Positions 1 through 9,284 of a stretch of 64,000 bases of DNA are shown one piece after another. Made by a program: the position numbers and the translations under genes. The notes beneath the pieces were generated by a model. That model was not told where the DNA came from. It saw nothing but the letters and a program-made list of their open reading frames with translations, and did no database searches. Source of the stretch: an uncultured Actinomycetes bacterium (GTDB lineage: Bacteria; Actinomycetota; Acidimicrobiia; Acidimicrobiales; RAAP-2); assembly GCA_903871335.1 (NCBI GenBank), contig CAIQGE010000020.1, positions 1 to 64,000 on the forward strand, read 5' to 3'. Position 1 is the first letter of the stretch. Every line of letters starts with the position of its first letter.

Positions 1-1
1 C

Positions 2-127
2 AATCTCGCCAAACGCGTCAAGCGGGTGGCGTTCGGCTTCCGGTCCTTTCGCAACTACAGAATCCGTGCGTTGCTCTACGCCGGCAAGCCAAATTGGGAT
101 CTACTCGCGACGATCACACCACGCTGA
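2..127 (+). mobile_element. ISL3-family transposase, C-terminal end (5' part outside window)
   Basis: Reading from base 2 gives 41 residues and a TGA at 125-127. The peptide contains RVAFGFRSFRNYRIRALLY followed by AGKPNW and ends in TITPR. This matches the usual C-terminus of ISL3-family DDE transposases, where a basic segment runs into an AFGF..F.NYRIR block. Only the tail is present, so it cannot be judged whether the gene is complete. The stop lies just 16 bases before the stop codon of the converging DAHP synthase gene, so the right inverted repeat of the element must lie in or against the end of that gene. The family assignment rests on motif recognition alone. Confidence 0.72.
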
Positions 128-143
128 AGTCCGAAGCCCCGGA

Positions 144-1496
144 TTAGCCCTGCAGGAATTCCGAGACGCGGAACGCGAGATCGAGAGACTGGCTCGCGTT
201 GAGACGAGGGTCGCACATCGAGGTGTAATTGAGTCCGAGGTCACTCTCGTGGAGATCGAGTGCGCCGCCCAAGCATTCGGTGACGTTGTCACCCGTGAGC
301 TCGATGTGGAGGCCGCCGGCCCACGTGCCGAGGTCACGGTGGACGCCGAAGAACTGACGAACCTCCTCGAGGACGTCGTCGAATCGACGTGTCTTCACGC
401 CACCGGCGGCGGTGAAGGTATTGCCGTGCATCGGGTCACAGGCCCAAATCACTTCCGCCCCTTCGTCACGCAGGGCGGCGACGAGTGGCGGAAGGAGATC
501 GCTCACCTTGTCCTTGCCCATGCGAGAGATCAGGGTGAGACGACCGGGGATGTTGTGCGGGTTGAGCGTCGCGCACAAGGCCCGCAGGTCGTCGGTGGAG
601 GTCGTCGGCCCGACCTTGAGACCCAACGGATTGCCCACACCCCTCAGGAACTCGACGTGAGCTCCGTCCAATTGGCGCGTACGATCACCAATCCAGAGCA
701 TGTGCGCCGAGCAGTCGTACCAGTCACCGGTCAGGGAGTCCTGACGAGTGAGAGCTTGTTCGTAGGGGAGGATCAGCGCTTCGTGCGAGGTGTAGAAGTC
801 CACCGAGTGCAGTGAACCTTCGCGTCCGAGGTCGATGCCGCAGGCGCGCATGAATCGCAGGGCGCGTTCAATATCGTCCGCGATGAGGGAGTACCGCTGG
901 CCTTCGACGGACGTGGCGACGAATTCTTGATTCCACGCGTGCACGCGCGACAGGTCTGCAAAACCACCCTTGGTGAAGGCGCGCAGCAGATTGAGGGTCG
1001 TGACGCTCTGGTGGTAGGCGGTCAATAAACGCTCGGGGTCCGGTCGACGACTCTCCTCCGTGAAGGGTTCGTCGTTCACGATGTGACCGCGAAAGGCGGA
1101 CAAGGTCACGCCGTCGCGCGTTTCTTCTTGTTGGCTGCGCGGCTTGGCGAACTGGCCCGCGATGCGACCCACCTTCAGCACCGGCACGCCGGAGGCGTAG
1201 GTGAGAGCGACGGCCATCTGCAGGATCACCTTGAGCTTGTCGCGGATTTTGTCCGCGGAACCGTCGTCAAAGGATTCGGCGCAGTCACCGGCCTGGAGCA
1301 GGAAGGCCCGACCTTGGGCGACGTCACCCAGTTGTTCGGTCAGGCGACGGGCTTCACCCGCGAAGACCAGCGGGGGTTGCGCGGCCAGGCGGCGCTCGAC
1401 GTCGGCGAGGTGGTCGAGGTCGGGCCACGCCGGGCTCTGCGCGGCGGGAAACCCCGTCCAACTGTCGAGGGACCACGTTGAAGGTGCAACCGTCAT
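144..1496 (-). CDS. class II 3-deoxy-7-phosphoheptulonate (DAHP) synthase
   Basis: Condenses phosphoenolpyruvate and erythrose 4-phosphate, the first step of the shikimate pathway, in the cytosol. The 450-residue length and the motifs are those of the plant/actinobacterial class II enzyme: [10 protein letters not shown] near residue 86, then [21 protein letters not shown]-like sequence and a C-terminal block with [15 protein letters not shown] and [12 protein letters not shown]. The GDNVTEC and MCDPRLN blocks are the family's conserved C-terminal substrate and metal region. The ATG at 1496 is the natural start, 57 bp from the divergent nadD start, so the two share a short promoter region. The 3' end abuts an ISL3 transposase tail, but the C-terminus still looks full length. 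Confidence 0.95.
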   Translation of the reverse strand: MTVAPSTWSLDSWTGFPAAQSPAWPDLDHLADVERRLAAQPPLVFAGEARRLTEQLGDVAQGRAFLLQAGDCAESFDDGSADKIRDKLKVILQMAVALTYASGVPVLKVGRIAGQFAKPRSQQEETRDGVTLSAFRGHIVNDEPFTEESRRPDPERLLTAYHQSVTTLNLLRAFTKGGFADLSRVHAWNQEFVATSVEGQRYSLIADDIERALRFMRACGIDLGREGSLHSVDFYTSHEALILPYEQALTRQDSLTGDWYDCSAHMLWIGDRTRQLDGAHVEFLRGVGNPLGLKVGPTTSTDDLRALCATLNPHNIPGRLTLISRMGKDKVSDLLPPLVAALRDEGAEVIWACDPMHGNTFTAAGGVKTRRFDDVLEEVRQFFGVHRDLGTWAGGLHIELTGDNVTECLGGALDLHESDLGLNYTSMCDPRLNASQSLDLAFRVSEFLQG

Positions 1497-1553
1497 CGTT
1501 CAAGCGTAGAAGGTGAAACGTGCCAAAAGAAATCGACCTCCTAGGGTGGGGCG

Positions 1554-2123
1554 GTGGCACGCACGCGACTCGGTCTCTTCGGGGGCACGTTCGACCCCCC
1601 GCACCTCGGTCACGTGGCGGCCGTACGCGCCGCGTGGGCGACGGGTCAATACGACCAGATTCTCGTCGTGGTGGCGGGCGACCCGTACCAGAAGACCGCG
1701 CAACGTTTCGTGTCCTCCGCCGCCGACCGCTTGGCCATGGCCGAAGCGGCCTTCGCTGAACTCGAGGGTGTCGAGGTCAGCGATCGTGAGCTGCGCCGCA
1801 CCGGGGCGTCCTTCACGATCGACACGGTGCGTGAACTGTTGCGCGACGACGTCGAGATTGAACTGCTCGTCGGGGCCGACACCGCGAACGCGTTGCCGGG
1901 CTGGCACGACGCGGAAGGCCTGTGCGACCTCGTGACCGTCGGGGTCTTCCCGCGCCCGCAGACGCCGATCACCCTCGGGGCGCCGTGGCGCGTTAGAGAA
2001 ATTCCAATGGAACCGGTGGATTTATCCAGCACGGGGATTCGCCTTGAAATTGCTGATGTTTCGCTGCTCGAACGCCAGTTACCCGGCCCGGTGGTACCCC
2101 TCTACCTAAAAATACGGGGTTAA
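1554..2123 (+). CDS. nadD: nicotinate-nucleotide adenylyltransferase
   Basis: Transfers AMP from ATP to nicotinate mononucleotide in NAD synthesis. The protein (189 aa) opens with the nucleotidyltransferase signature GGTFDPPHLGH at residues 10-20, which includes the (H/T)xGH nucleotide-binding motif. A late LSSTGIR block matches the family's second ATP-binding motif (ISSTxxR). The start is GTG at 1554, immediately before the conserved first strand (TRLGLFGG). It is followed by a small membrane-protein ORF and rsfS; nadD-rsfS linkage is common in bacteria. Length and motifs are normal for NadD. Confidence 0.95.
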   Translation: MARTRLGLFGGTFDPPHLGHVAAVRAAWATGQYDQILVVVAGDPYQKTAQRFVSSAADRLAMAEAAFAELEGVEVSDRELRRTGASFTIDTVRELLRDDVEIELLVGADTANALPGWHDAEGLCDLVTVGVFPRPQTPITLGAPWRVREIPMEPVDLSSTGIRLEIADVSLLERQLPGPVVPLYLKIRG

Positions 2124-2135
2124 AGTATTTCGGTC

Positions 2136-2315
2136 ATGGCAGTTCGAGTCTTCGACCTGACCGAGCCGCAGTCGACTCGACTGACGGTCGTTGAGGCGGC
2201 GCCCCTGCGCCGTCAGGACGTTCGACGAACCCGTCGCCACTGGATGATGGTGGGAATGGCTGCCCTGATCGTGCCCTTCGCCGCCGCCCTGCTCGCCGTG
2301 GGAGTCGCGCACTGA
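2136..2315 (+). CDS. small single-pass membrane protein (59 aa), hypothetical
   Basis: An ATG at 2136 opens a 59-codon frame ending in TGA at 2313-2315. A basic segment (RRQDVRRTRRHW) precedes one hydrophobic helix of about 20 residues rich in Ala, Val, Leu and Ile near the C-terminus, so a positive-inside, N-in topology is expected. It lies 12 bp after nadD and just before rsfS, so it is probably co-transcribed. I do not recognise a family. The gene fills an otherwise empty gap and has a good start and a sensible topology, but its coding status is inferred. Confidence 0.55.
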   Translation: MAVRVFDLTEPQSTRLTVVEAAPLRRQDVRRTRRHWMMVGMAALIVPFAAALLAVGVAH

Positions 2316-2416
2316 GCGATCACCTGCGCGCGGAGCGTCGACCGACGTGGCCCTTTGACGATTTCACCTCCGCCCTCCTCGATGCGGCCCTCGACGGCGC
2401 CGAAGAGAAGGTCGGC

Positions 2417-2713
2417 GTGGACCCCGTGGTCCTCGCCATGGCGGAGCTCATGGATGCTTTTGAGGCCCTGGTCATCGTGGCGGGACGTAACGACCGACAG
2501 GTCCGTGCCATTGCGGAAGAAGTTGAACGGGTGGTCGGGGAGCGAACGGGGATCAAGCCACTGCGCGTGGAAGGTCGCGACGCCGGCGAGTGGATCGCGC
2601 TCGACTACGGCGACATCATCGTGCACGTCTTCGACGAGGCTGTGCGGGAGTACTACGACCTCGAACACTTGTGGAACGCGGCGCCGAGTTTCCGACGCTC
2701 AGTGGCTGAGTAG
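2417..2713 (+). CDS. rsfS: ribosomal silencing factor RsfS (Iojap family)
   Basis: Binds ribosomal protein uL14 and blocks subunit joining when nutrients are short. The recognisable core runs from FEALVIVAGRNDRQVRAIAEE through EWIALDYGDIIVHVFDEAVR to EYYDLEHLW, the standard RsfS/Iojap fold ending. From GTG 2417 the protein is 98 aa, shorter than usual, because the N-terminal helix is missing. The same open frame continues upstream without a stop (SALLDAALDGAEEKV reads like the missing helix), but I find no ATG, GTG or TTG there. CTG at 2312, which overlaps the preceding TGA, is the best alternative start. The 3' end overlaps the converging lipoprotein gene by 15 bp. Confidence 0.88.
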   Translation: MDPVVLAMAELMDAFEALVIVAGRNDRQVRAIAEEVERVVGERTGIKPLRVEGRDAGEWIALDYGDIIVHVFDEAVREYYDLEHLWNAAPSFRRSVAE

Positions 2714-3289
2714 CGAGCGGTAGTCGGCCTCGCCGACGGTGAAGGCGGCGGTTGATCCGGGACGAGCCACCCGCACGGGTCGTCCATTGAGCACCACCCG
2801 CACCGCCGTGGCGTTGGTGGAACCGAGGGCCGTCAGGACCAATTGCCCGTCAGCCTCGGCCTCGCTCGCGCTGCCGGCGTTATCAGTGATCGAGCCCGCG
2901 AGCGCCAGCGTGATGGTCGCGCCGCTCTGGCTCGCCGAGAGAATTTGCAGACGACTCGAGAGCAAGGTGGTCGTGCCGTTGAGCAACTCGTCCTCGGTCG
3001 GTCCCGCGAGAAGGGCCAACATGGTGGTCATCGTGTTCGCGGGAACGGCAACCAGGCGGCCGGCCGCCACCACGTGACCCGAGGAGGTCACGAGGAAGAT
3101 CGAACGTTGCACGTACGTCGTTGGCGTCGTCGTCACGGTCGGGTGATGCGGCGCGTTTTTGCTCAACAGATTGAACGGGACGTACTGAGCGTCAATCGTG
3201 CGGGGGGCCGAGTCGCCGGGAACAAAGGTGCACCCGGCCAGGGTGAGGCCGGCCGCGACGGCCACGAGTGCGGGTCGCCACTTCATCAC
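2699..3289 (-). CDS. GerMN-domain lipoprotein, LpqB-like
   Basis: A 196-residue exported lipoprotein. The signal peptide is followed by a lipobox LAGC with Cys at about residue 20. The C-terminal part, with LLAGPTEDELLNG and a VRVVLNGRPV ending, fits a single GerMN (spore germination/LpqB-type) domain. It is the last gene of a response regulator-histidine kinase-lipoprotein operon, and its start (GTG/ATG at 3289/3286) overlaps the kinase stop. In other actinobacteria LpqB sits at this place after MtrAB and modulates the kinase. This protein is much shorter than LpqB (about 580 aa), so it is at most a minimal equivalent. Confidence 0.75.
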   Translation of the reverse strand: MMKWRPALVAVAAGLTLAGCTFVPGDSAPRTIDAQYVPFNLLSKNAPHHPTVTTTPTTYVQRSIFLVTSSGHVVAAGRLVAVPANTMTTMLALLAGPTEDELLNGTTTLLSSRLQILSASQSGATITLALAGSITDNAGSASEAEADGQLVLTALGSTNATAVRVVLNGRPVRVARPGSTAAFTVGEADYRSLLSH

Positions 3290-4677
3290 ACACTCTCCTC
3301 ATCCGGCTCGCGCCGCGGCAGACGTACCTGGAATCTCGAGCCACCCGTCGGCGTGTCCAGCAATTGGATGGTGCCCTGGAAGTGGGTGACGTGGTCCGCC
3401 ACGAGCGCGAGACCGAGACCCGTGCCGCGAGAACTGCCGCGAGCATTCGCCGCCTCGCCCCGGTAGAAGCGGTTGAAGATATGTGCGCGGTCCTCAGAGC
3501 TGACGCCGGGACCTTCGTCGTCGACGTTGATGACGACCTCGTCACCCTCCACTTGCACGCTCACCGCCGTCGCGCCACCGGCGTAGCGCGAGGCGTTGTC
3601 GAGCAGATTGGTCACGACACGTTCGAATCGACGGCGGTCGACGGTGACGTAGGCCTCCTCGGCCCCGTCGTCGTGAACGGGAACGTCGTTCAGTTGGTGG
3701 CGGCGCACGGCCGAACGCACGCACTGACGCACCAGCTCGTGCGCGTCGAGTGTTTCGAGGTGGGTGGAGGCCGCTCCCGCGTCGTACCGCGCGATCTCGA
3801 GGAGGTCCTCAACGAGGACCTGAAAGGTGTGCACGTCCGCGGCGAGGAGGTCGAAGGCGGCCTTCGAGTCGGGATCGAAGGTGTCGCGGTGGTGTCGCAT
3901 TACTTCAACACTGGTGGCGAGAGTGGTGAGGGGACTGCGCAGTTCGTGGCTGACGTCACCGGCGAAGCGCGCGTCCCGGTTGAGGCGTTCGACCAACCGC
4001 TCGACCATGGCGTTAAATGAGGACGCCAGAGCGGCCACTTCGGTGTTGCGCGGGTCCTCGGGAATCCGGGTGTCGAGGGCGCCGCCGGCCACCTCGGTGG
4101 CGGCGCGCGAGGCCACTTCGAGCGGCGCCATCGCTCGCTTGGTGATCCAACGACCGGCCAGAACGCCGAGTCCCGTCGTGAACAGGGCCCCGAGGAGGAG
4201 GATGAGAAAACTAAGACGCAGGGTGCGATCGAGGTCCGAAAGATTGTCGCTGACGTAATACTGCGCGTGAATGGCCGGGATGGGCACGCCGATGACGATC
4301 TCCGGCACACCGTCTTCGACGACCACCTGTCGCGAGACGACGCCGGCATTGGCGAGCCGACGCACGCCAATGGGAATGAGGAGGGGATTCGGTACGGACT
4401 TCGCGTACCAGACGTCGTAGCGATGCAGGAGCGACACCGACGAGGTCGCGGTGTCGACCGAAGCGATGAGGGCGGGGATGGTGGGTGTACCCGCAATGAC
4501 GGCGCCGCGGATCAGAGCGGCGTTGACGTAGGCCTGTCGTAGGTCGTGGTTTTGACGTTCCGTCACCGCAATGTGACGCACCCCGACGTAGGCGAGAGTC
4601 CCAAATATCAAGCTCAGCACCGCAGCACCCAGCCCGAAGGCCACGGTGAGTCGTAGCCGCAGGCTCCGGCGGCGCAC
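3286..4677 (-). CDS. sensor histidine kinase, MtrB-like
   Basis: A membrane kinase of 463 aa. The first membrane helix is at about residues 11-32, followed by an extracytoplasmic domain of about 120 residues, a second helix at about 153-175 and a HAMP linker (ITKRAMAPLEVASRAA). Next come HisKA with the phospho-acceptor His in DVSHELRSPLTTL (His244), and HATPase_c with an N-box (NLLDNASRYAGG), VDDEGPGV and GTGLGLALV. The GTG start overlaps the regulator's stop by one base, so the pair is translationally coupled. Operon order with the regulator and a GerMN lipoprotein suggests the MtrAB-LpqB envelope and cell-division system. The name is inferred from context. Confidence 0.9.
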   Translation of the reverse strand: MRRRSLRLRLTVAFGLGAAVLSLIFGTLAYVGVRHIAVTERQNHDLRQAYVNAALIRGAVIAGTPTIPALIASVDTATSSVSLLHRYDVWYAKSVPNPLLIPIGVRRLANAGVVSRQVVVEDGVPEIVIGVPIPAIHAQYYVSDNLSDLDRTLRLSFLILLLGALFTTGLGVLAGRWITKRAMAPLEVASRAATEVAGGALDTRIPEDPRNTEVAALASSFNAMVERLVERLNRDARFAGDVSHELRSPLTTLATSVEVMRHHRDTFDPDSKAAFDLLAADVHTFQVLVEDLLEIARYDAGAASTHLETLDAHELVRQCVRSAVRRHQLNDVPVHDDGAEEAYVTVDRRRFERVVTNLLDNASRYAGGATAVSVQVEGDEVVINVDDEGPGVSSEDRAHIFNRFYRGEAANARGSSRGTGLGLALVADHVTHFQGTIQLLDTPTGGSRFQVRLPRREPDEESV

Positions 4678-5351
4678 TAGATGACCAACTTGTAGCCCGC
4701 TCCCCGGACCGTTTGCAGGAATCGGGGATTCGCGGGGTCCGGCTCGATCTTCGTGCGCAGACGACGGATATGCACGTCGACCAGTCGGCCGTCACCGAAG
4801 TAGTCGTATCCCCACACGCGCTCGAGGACGTCTTCACGGGAGAGAACCTTCCCGTTCGCGGCCGCGAGTTCGGTCACTAGCCGCATCTCGGTCGCGGTCA
4901 AGTGGACGTCGGTGCCGTCGGGGAGAAGCGCGGTGCCTTCGTCCGGCGTGATCGTGAGATCGCCGAGGTGAATGACCTTGGTCTGGTCGGCCGGGCGGCG
5001 TCGCAGGTGGGCGCGCACTCGCGCCAGCAATTCCTGGGGTTCGAAGGGCTTGGTGACGTAGTCATCGGCACCGGCTTCGAGCCCGGCGATGATGTCGGTC
5101 GTGTCGTCTCGCGCCGAGACGACGACGATGGGCACGTCGCTCGCGGATCGCAGGGTGCGGCAGGCCTCAATACCGTTCATGCCGGGCAACATGATGTCGA
5201 CGATCACGACGTCGCTGCGTCGCGCGGCGAATAACTCAATGCCCATCTCCGCGGTCGCGGCGTCGTCGACCTCGAAACCCTCGCCGTCGAACATCAGGCG
5301 CAGGGATTCCCGGATGCGGTCGTCGTCTTCGATGATCAAGATGCGTGCCAT
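4677..5351 (-). CDS. OmpR-family response regulator, MtrA-like
   Basis: A receiver domain and a winged-helix DNA-binding domain in 224 aa. Acidic-pocket residues are in IIEDDDR (residues 6-12), the phospho-acceptor is Asp52 in VIVDIMLPGMNG, and the conserved Lys is in VTKPFEPQELLARV. The C-terminal trans_reg_C domain ends with VWGYDYFGDGRLVDVHIRRL and a VRGAGYKL ending, very close to MtrA/PhoB-type regulators. It is the first gene of the operon with the sensor kinase and lipoprotein, and is divergent from the xer gene with about 50 bp between starts. Confidence 0.92.
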   Translation of the reverse strand: MARILIIEDDDRIRESLRLMFDGEGFEVDDAATAEMGIELFAARRSDVVIVDIMLPGMNGIEACRTLRSASDVPIVVVSARDDTTDIIAGLEAGADDYVTKPFEPQELLARVRAHLRRRPADQTKVIHLGDLTITPDEGTALLPDGTDVHLTATEMRLVTELAAANGKVLSREDVLERVWGYDYFGDGRLVDVHIRRLRTKIEPDPANPRFLQTVRGAGYKLVI

Positions 5352-5402
5352 GGGAACCTCGTGCGAAGCCTACCGAGGAGAACTCGCCGATATCCTGAGT
5401 TT

Positions 5403-6329
5403 GTGTTGCAAGACGATGACTCGTCGGTCGCACGCCACGCGTGGCGCACCGACGAGTACCTCGCGTCACTGCGCGCGGCCGACCGTTCGCCACAAACTCT
5501 GCGGGCCTACGGTGGTGACCTCACATCCTTCATCACGTGGGCCGCGACTGAAGGTGTGCAAACGCCGTTGGAGGTGACGCGGCGGGTACTGCGGAACTTC
5601 TTGGCCGCTCGAGCTGCGCTGGGGGACGAACGCACCTCGCTCCAGCGTCGCGCGGCGACCCTGCGAGGCTATTTCCGCTGGTTGCGGGAGCGAGGGGTGA
5701 TTGAGAACGACCCCTCGGCGGGACTCAGCGCACCGAAGGCCCACCAGGTCCTGCCGGACCTGGTGAATCGCGAACAATTGGACGTCCTGCTTGATGCGGA
5801 CTGGGGTGATGATCCCTGGGCCCTGCGCGACCGTGCGGTCTGTGAAGTCCTCTACGGTGCGGGTCTGCGCGTGAGCGAGTTGTGTGACCTCGATCTCGAC
5901 GACGTCGATTGGACTCTCGGCACGTTGCGGGTCACCGGTAAGGGCCGCAAGACGCGACTGGTTCCGCTCCACACGACGGCTCTCGCCGCCCTGCATCGTT
6001 GGCGCGGCCAGGCGAGACCCCTCGTGCTCCGCGAGACCTCGCCGGCGGGAGTTCTGTTCGTGAATCGCCGGGGACATCGGCTCAGCCCTCGAGACGTGCG
6101 GCGGCTGCTGGACGCTCGCGTGGCGAGGGGGCACGTCCACCCCCACGCCCTGCGCCACACCTACGCCACGCACCTGCTCGAGGGCGGGGCGGACCTGCGA
6201 GTTGTCCAGGAATTACTGGGGCACGAGAGTCTCACGACCACCCAGATCTACACGCACGTCTCGAAATCTCGTCTACAGAAGGTCCACTACGACACCCACC
6301 CGCGAAGTCGGCGTCCGCCGAGCGAGTAA
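5403..6329 (+). CDS. tyrosine recombinase XerC/XerD
   Basis: Site-specific recombinase that resolves chromosome dimers with its partner and FtsK. An N-terminal SAM-like core-binding domain (SPQTLRAYGGDL) precedes the catalytic domain with Arg in GAGLRVSELCDL, Lys in VTGKGRKTRLVPL, HxxR in HALRHTYATHLLEGG, a second His in LLGHESLTTTQIYTHVS and the nucleophilic Tyr in IYTHV. From GTG 5403 the protein is 308 aa, normal for XerC/D. An upstream in-frame start at 5361 would intrude on the divergent regulator's promoter. XerC and XerD cannot be told apart from sequence alone; position before rpsB is usual for XerC. Confidence 0.92.
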   Translation: MLQDDDSSVARHAWRTDEYLASLRAADRSPQTLRAYGGDLTSFITWAATEGVQTPLEVTRRVLRNFLAARAALGDERTSLQRRAATLRGYFRWLRERGVIENDPSAGLSAPKAHQVLPDLVNREQLDVLLDADWGDDPWALRDRAVCEVLYGAGLRVSELCDLDLDDVDWTLGTLRVTGKGRKTRLVPLHTTALAALHRWRGQARPLVLRETSPAGVLFVNRRGHRLSPRDVRRLLDARVARGHVHPHALRHTYATHLLEGGADLRVVQELLGHESLTTTQIYTHVSKSRLQKVHYDTHPRSRRPPSE

Positions 6330-6443
6330 CATTGGCGAGCCTCCTCACGGTGGGGTGGCATCTAGTGGTGAGTTCGGGTATTCGTACGGTCGGCGTTCGC
6401 GTCGCACTCCGAACCTCATTGAAACCGACGAAAGGAATTACCA

Positions 6444-7178
6444 GTGGCACTTGTCACGCTCCAGGAACTGCTCGACTCGGGCGTCCACTTCGGACACCAG
6501 ACCCGTCGGTGGAACCCCAAAATGCGCCGATTCATCCTTGGCGAGCGCAACGGCATCTACCTGATCGACTTGCGCAAGACCCTCGCCGGCATCGAGACGA
6601 GTTACACGTACGTGCGTGACCTCGTCGCCAACGGCGGCACCATCCTCTTTGTGGGTACGAAGAAGCAGACGCAGGGTCCGATCGCGGACTACGCCGACGC
6701 CTGCGGAATGCCCTACGTCAACCAGCGCTGGCTGGGTGGCATGCTCACCAACTTCTCGACCGTCGCCGGTCGCGTGAAGCGCATGGTGGAACTGCGCGCG
6801 ATGGAGCGCGCGGGTGACTTCGAGAACATGCCGAAGCGTGAGGCCCTGCGCCACACGCGCGAACTCGAGAAGTTGCAGCGCAACCTCGGCGGTATCGCGA
6901 ACCTCGACCACCTGCCCGACGCCATCTTCGTGATCGACACGAAGAAGGAGCACATCGCGGTCACCGAGGCTCGCAAGTTGGGTCTTCCGGTCGTGGCGGT
7001 CGTGGACACCAACTGTGACCCCGACCTCATTGACTACGTCATCCCCGGAAACGACGACGCCATTCGCGCCGGCGCCCTGCTGTGCCGCGTTATCGCCGAC
7101 GCCGTCGTCGAAGGTCGCTTCATCAATCAGAACCGCCCGAAGGTGGCCCCGAAGGCCGCCGTCACGGCGAACGCCTAA
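6444..7178 (+). CDS. rpsB: 30S ribosomal protein uS2
   Basis: Small-subunit ribosomal protein of 244 aa. It starts [19 protein letters not shown], the invariant S2 opening, and contains [23 protein letters not shown] and [21 protein letters not shown] ribosome-binding site (GAAAGGAA) lies just upstream of the GTG start. It leads a run with tsf, pyrH and frr, the standard rpsB-tsf-pyrH-frr order. The 114 bp between the xer gene and rpsB must hold its promoter, but I could not pick a convincing -35/-10 pair. Confidence 0.97.
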   Translation: MALVTLQELLDSGVHFGHQTRRWNPKMRRFILGERNGIYLIDLRKTLAGIETSYTYVRDLVANGGTILFVGTKKQTQGPIADYADACGMPYVNQRWLGGMLTNFSTVAGRVKRMVELRAMERAGDFENMPKREALRHTRELEKLQRNLGGIANLDHLPDAIFVIDTKKEHIAVTEARKLGLPVVAVVDTNCDPDLIDYVIPGNDDAIRAGALLCRVIADAVVEGRFINQNRPKVAPKAAVTANA

Positions 7179-7208
7179 TCACACCAGCTGCTACGAAGGA
7201 GATTCACG

Positions 7209-8000
7209 GTGTCTTTCACCGCTAAGGACGTACAGACCCTGCGCCAGTCCACCGGCGTGGGCATGCTCGACGCCAAGAAGGCGCTCGAGGCCAACAACGG
7301 CAACATGGACGAGGCCACGCAGTGGCTGCGTGTTCAGGGACTCGCCTCGGCCGCCAAGCGCGCCGACCGTGACGCTTCCGAAGGCGCCGTCTCGGTCGTG
7401 AAGAACGGCAACATTGCCGCCATCGTCGAGGTTCGTTGTGAGACGGACTTCGTGGCGAAGTCCGAGGAGTTCGTCAATTTCGTCGACGAACTCGCCGCGA
7501 CGGTCGCCGCCGAGGGTGAGGGTGCGGTCGAGAAGTTCACGCCGCAGATCGAGAAGATGCTGACCACGCTGAAGGAAAACATCTCGATCGGCAAGGTCTA
7601 CCGACTCGTCGGCGGCGAGGGTGAGATTGTCGACACCTATCTGCACGTCCAGTCGGGTCGCGGCGTCAACGCCGTGGCCGTGGTCGTCAAGGGTGCCAAC
7701 GAAGAAATCGCCCACGAAGTCGCCGTGCACATTGCCTTCGCCAAGCCGCTCTACTTGTCGCGCGAAGACGTGCCGACCGCCGAGGTCGACGCCGAGCGCA
7801 AGACGGTCGAGGAAATTTCTCGTAACGAGGGCAAGCCCGAGGCCGCTCTGCCGAAGATCATCGAAGGACGCCTCAACGGCTGGTTCAAGGACCGCGTGTT
7901 GTTGGAGCAGAACTTCGTCAAGGACGAGAAAGTCTCCATTGCGCAGTACTTGAACGGCGGCACCATTACGTCGTTCGCTCAGGTCGTCGTCGGCGCGTAG
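7209..8000 (+). CDS. tsf: translation elongation factor Ts
   Basis: Guanine-nucleotide exchange factor for EF-Tu. The N-terminal UBA-like domain has [16 protein letters not shown]. The core has the exchange motif [11 protein letters not shown] near residue 80, and the C-terminal segment contains [14 protein letters not shown], conserved in EF-Ts. Total length is 263 aa, slightly under the E. coli protein. The start is GTG 7209, preceded by GAAGGAGA at good spacing. It sits 30 bp after rpsB. Confidence 0.97.
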   Translation: MSFTAKDVQTLRQSTGVGMLDAKKALEANNGNMDEATQWLRVQGLASAAKRADRDASEGAVSVVKNGNIAAIVEVRCETDFVAKSEEFVNFVDELAATVAAEGEGAVEKFTPQIEKMLTTLKENISIGKVYRLVGGEGEIVDTYLHVQSGRGVNAVAVVVKGANEEIAHEVAVHIAFAKPLYLSREDVPTAEVDAERKTVEEISRNEGKPEAALPKIIEGRLNGWFKDRVLLEQNFVKDEKVSIAQYLNGGTITSFAQVVVGA

Positions 8001-8004
8001 GGCC

Positions 8005-8715
8005 ATGCGCCGCGTCGTCCTCAAGTTGTCCGGCGAGGCGCTGGCCTCGAGTGCCAGTGACGAAACGATCGACGCGTCGGTCGTGGACTTTCTGGCGACC
8101 GAGATCGCGTATTCCGTGGAGGCCGGAGGGCTCGAACTCGCGGTCGTCGTGGGCGGCGGCAACATCTGGCGTGGCGCCACCGGCGCCATGGCGGGTATGA
8201 ACCGAGCCAACTCCGACTTGATGGGCATGCTCGGGACCGTCATTAACGCCCTCGCGCTGCAGGACGCCATCGAGAACCACGGTCGACCCACTCGCGTCAT
8301 GTCGGCCATTGGGATGGACCAGGTCGCCGAACCGTATATCCGCCGTCGGGCCGTTCGACACCTGGAGAAGGGCCGCGTGGTCATTTTTGCCGCCGGCATG
8401 GGCAACCCCTACTTCACGACCGACACGCCGGCCGCTCAACGAGCCGCCGAAATTGAGGCCGAAGTCGTCCTCAAGGGAACGCACGGTGGTGTGGACGGTG
8501 TCTACTCCGAGGATCCCCGTAAGAATCCCCACGCCACCAAGTACGAAGAATTGTCCTTTGACGAAGTTCTCGCCAAGGATTTGCGCGTCATGGACTTGAC
8601 GGCAATCACTTTCTGCAAGGACAACAAGTTGCCGCTCCGCGTGTTTGACCTGATGGCCCCCGGGAACCTGCGCCGCGCCCTCGCCGGCGAGGCCGTGGGT
8701 ACGCTGGTGAAGTGA
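8005..8715 (+). CDS. pyrH: uridylate kinase
   Basis: Phosphorylates UMP to UDP; amino-acid kinase fold, 236 aa. Visible signatures are [12 protein letters not shown] at the N-terminus, [10 protein letters not shown], the [19 protein letters not shown] block and [19 protein letters not shown], with [16 protein letters not shown] near the end. It begins 5 bp after the tsf stop and its stop overlaps the frr start (GTGATG), so it is co-translated with its neighbours. Confidence 0.96.
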   Translation: MRRVVLKLSGEALASSASDETIDASVVDFLATEIAYSVEAGGLELAVVVGGGNIWRGATGAMAGMNRANSDLMGMLGTVINALALQDAIENHGRPTRVMSAIGMDQVAEPYIRRRAVRHLEKGRVVIFAAGMGNPYFTTDTPAAQRAAEIEAEVVLKGTHGGVDGVYSEDPRKNPHATKYEELSFDEVLAKDLRVMDLTAITFCKDNKLPLRVFDLMAPGNLRRALAGEAVGTLVK

Positions 8716-9284
8716 TGGACGACGAGATGATCGAGCTGGTGCTCGAGGACGCGCGTGATCGTTTCGCGAAGGCCTTGGAACACTTGCGTAACGAATTTGG
8801 CGGCGTGCGCACCGGACGCGCCTCTTCGACGCTCGTCGAGGGACTCATCGTTGACTACTACGGCACCGCCGTGCCACTCAAGCAACTCGCGGGCTTCTCG
8901 GTTCCCGAGCCGCGTTTGCTCGTGATTAGCCCCTTCGACAAGGGCGCCATGGCGTCTATTGAAAAGGCAATCCAGAACTCCGACCTCGGACTCAGCCCCT
9001 CGAATGACGGAAACGTCATTCGCCTCGGCTTTCCTCCGTTGACCGAAGATCGCCGCAAGGCGCTCGTCAAGATTGTTCGTCAGAAGGCCGAGGAGGGCAA
9101 GGTCGCCCTGCGCGGTGTGCGACGTCACGCCCGCCAGGAGCTCGAGGCCCTCGAGAAGGACCACGGCCTGTCGAAGGACGAACTCGAGCGTCTCGAAAAG
9201 ACCCTCGACAAGTTGACCCAGGACGAGGTGGCCCAAGTGGACACCCTGCTCGCTCAGAAGGAGCGTGAGCTTCTTGAAGTATGA
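8712..9284 (+). CDS. frr: ribosome recycling factor
   Basis: Splits post-termination ribosomes with EF-G. It is 190 aa with the RRF core: [73 protein letters not shown] and the C-terminal helix [21 protein letters not shown] 8712 overlaps the pyrH stop; ATG 8715 is an alternative. Its 3' end overlaps the cdsA start by about 20 bp. Confidence 0.96.
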   Translation: MMDDEMIELVLEDARDRFAKALEHLRNEFGGVRTGRASSTLVEGLIVDYYGTAVPLKQLAGFSVPEPRLLVISPFDKGAMASIEKAIQNSDLGLSPSNDGNVIRLGFPPLTEDRRKALVKIVRQKAEEGKVALRGVRRHARQELEALEKDHGLSKDELERLEKTLDKLTQDEVAQVDTLLAQKERELLEV

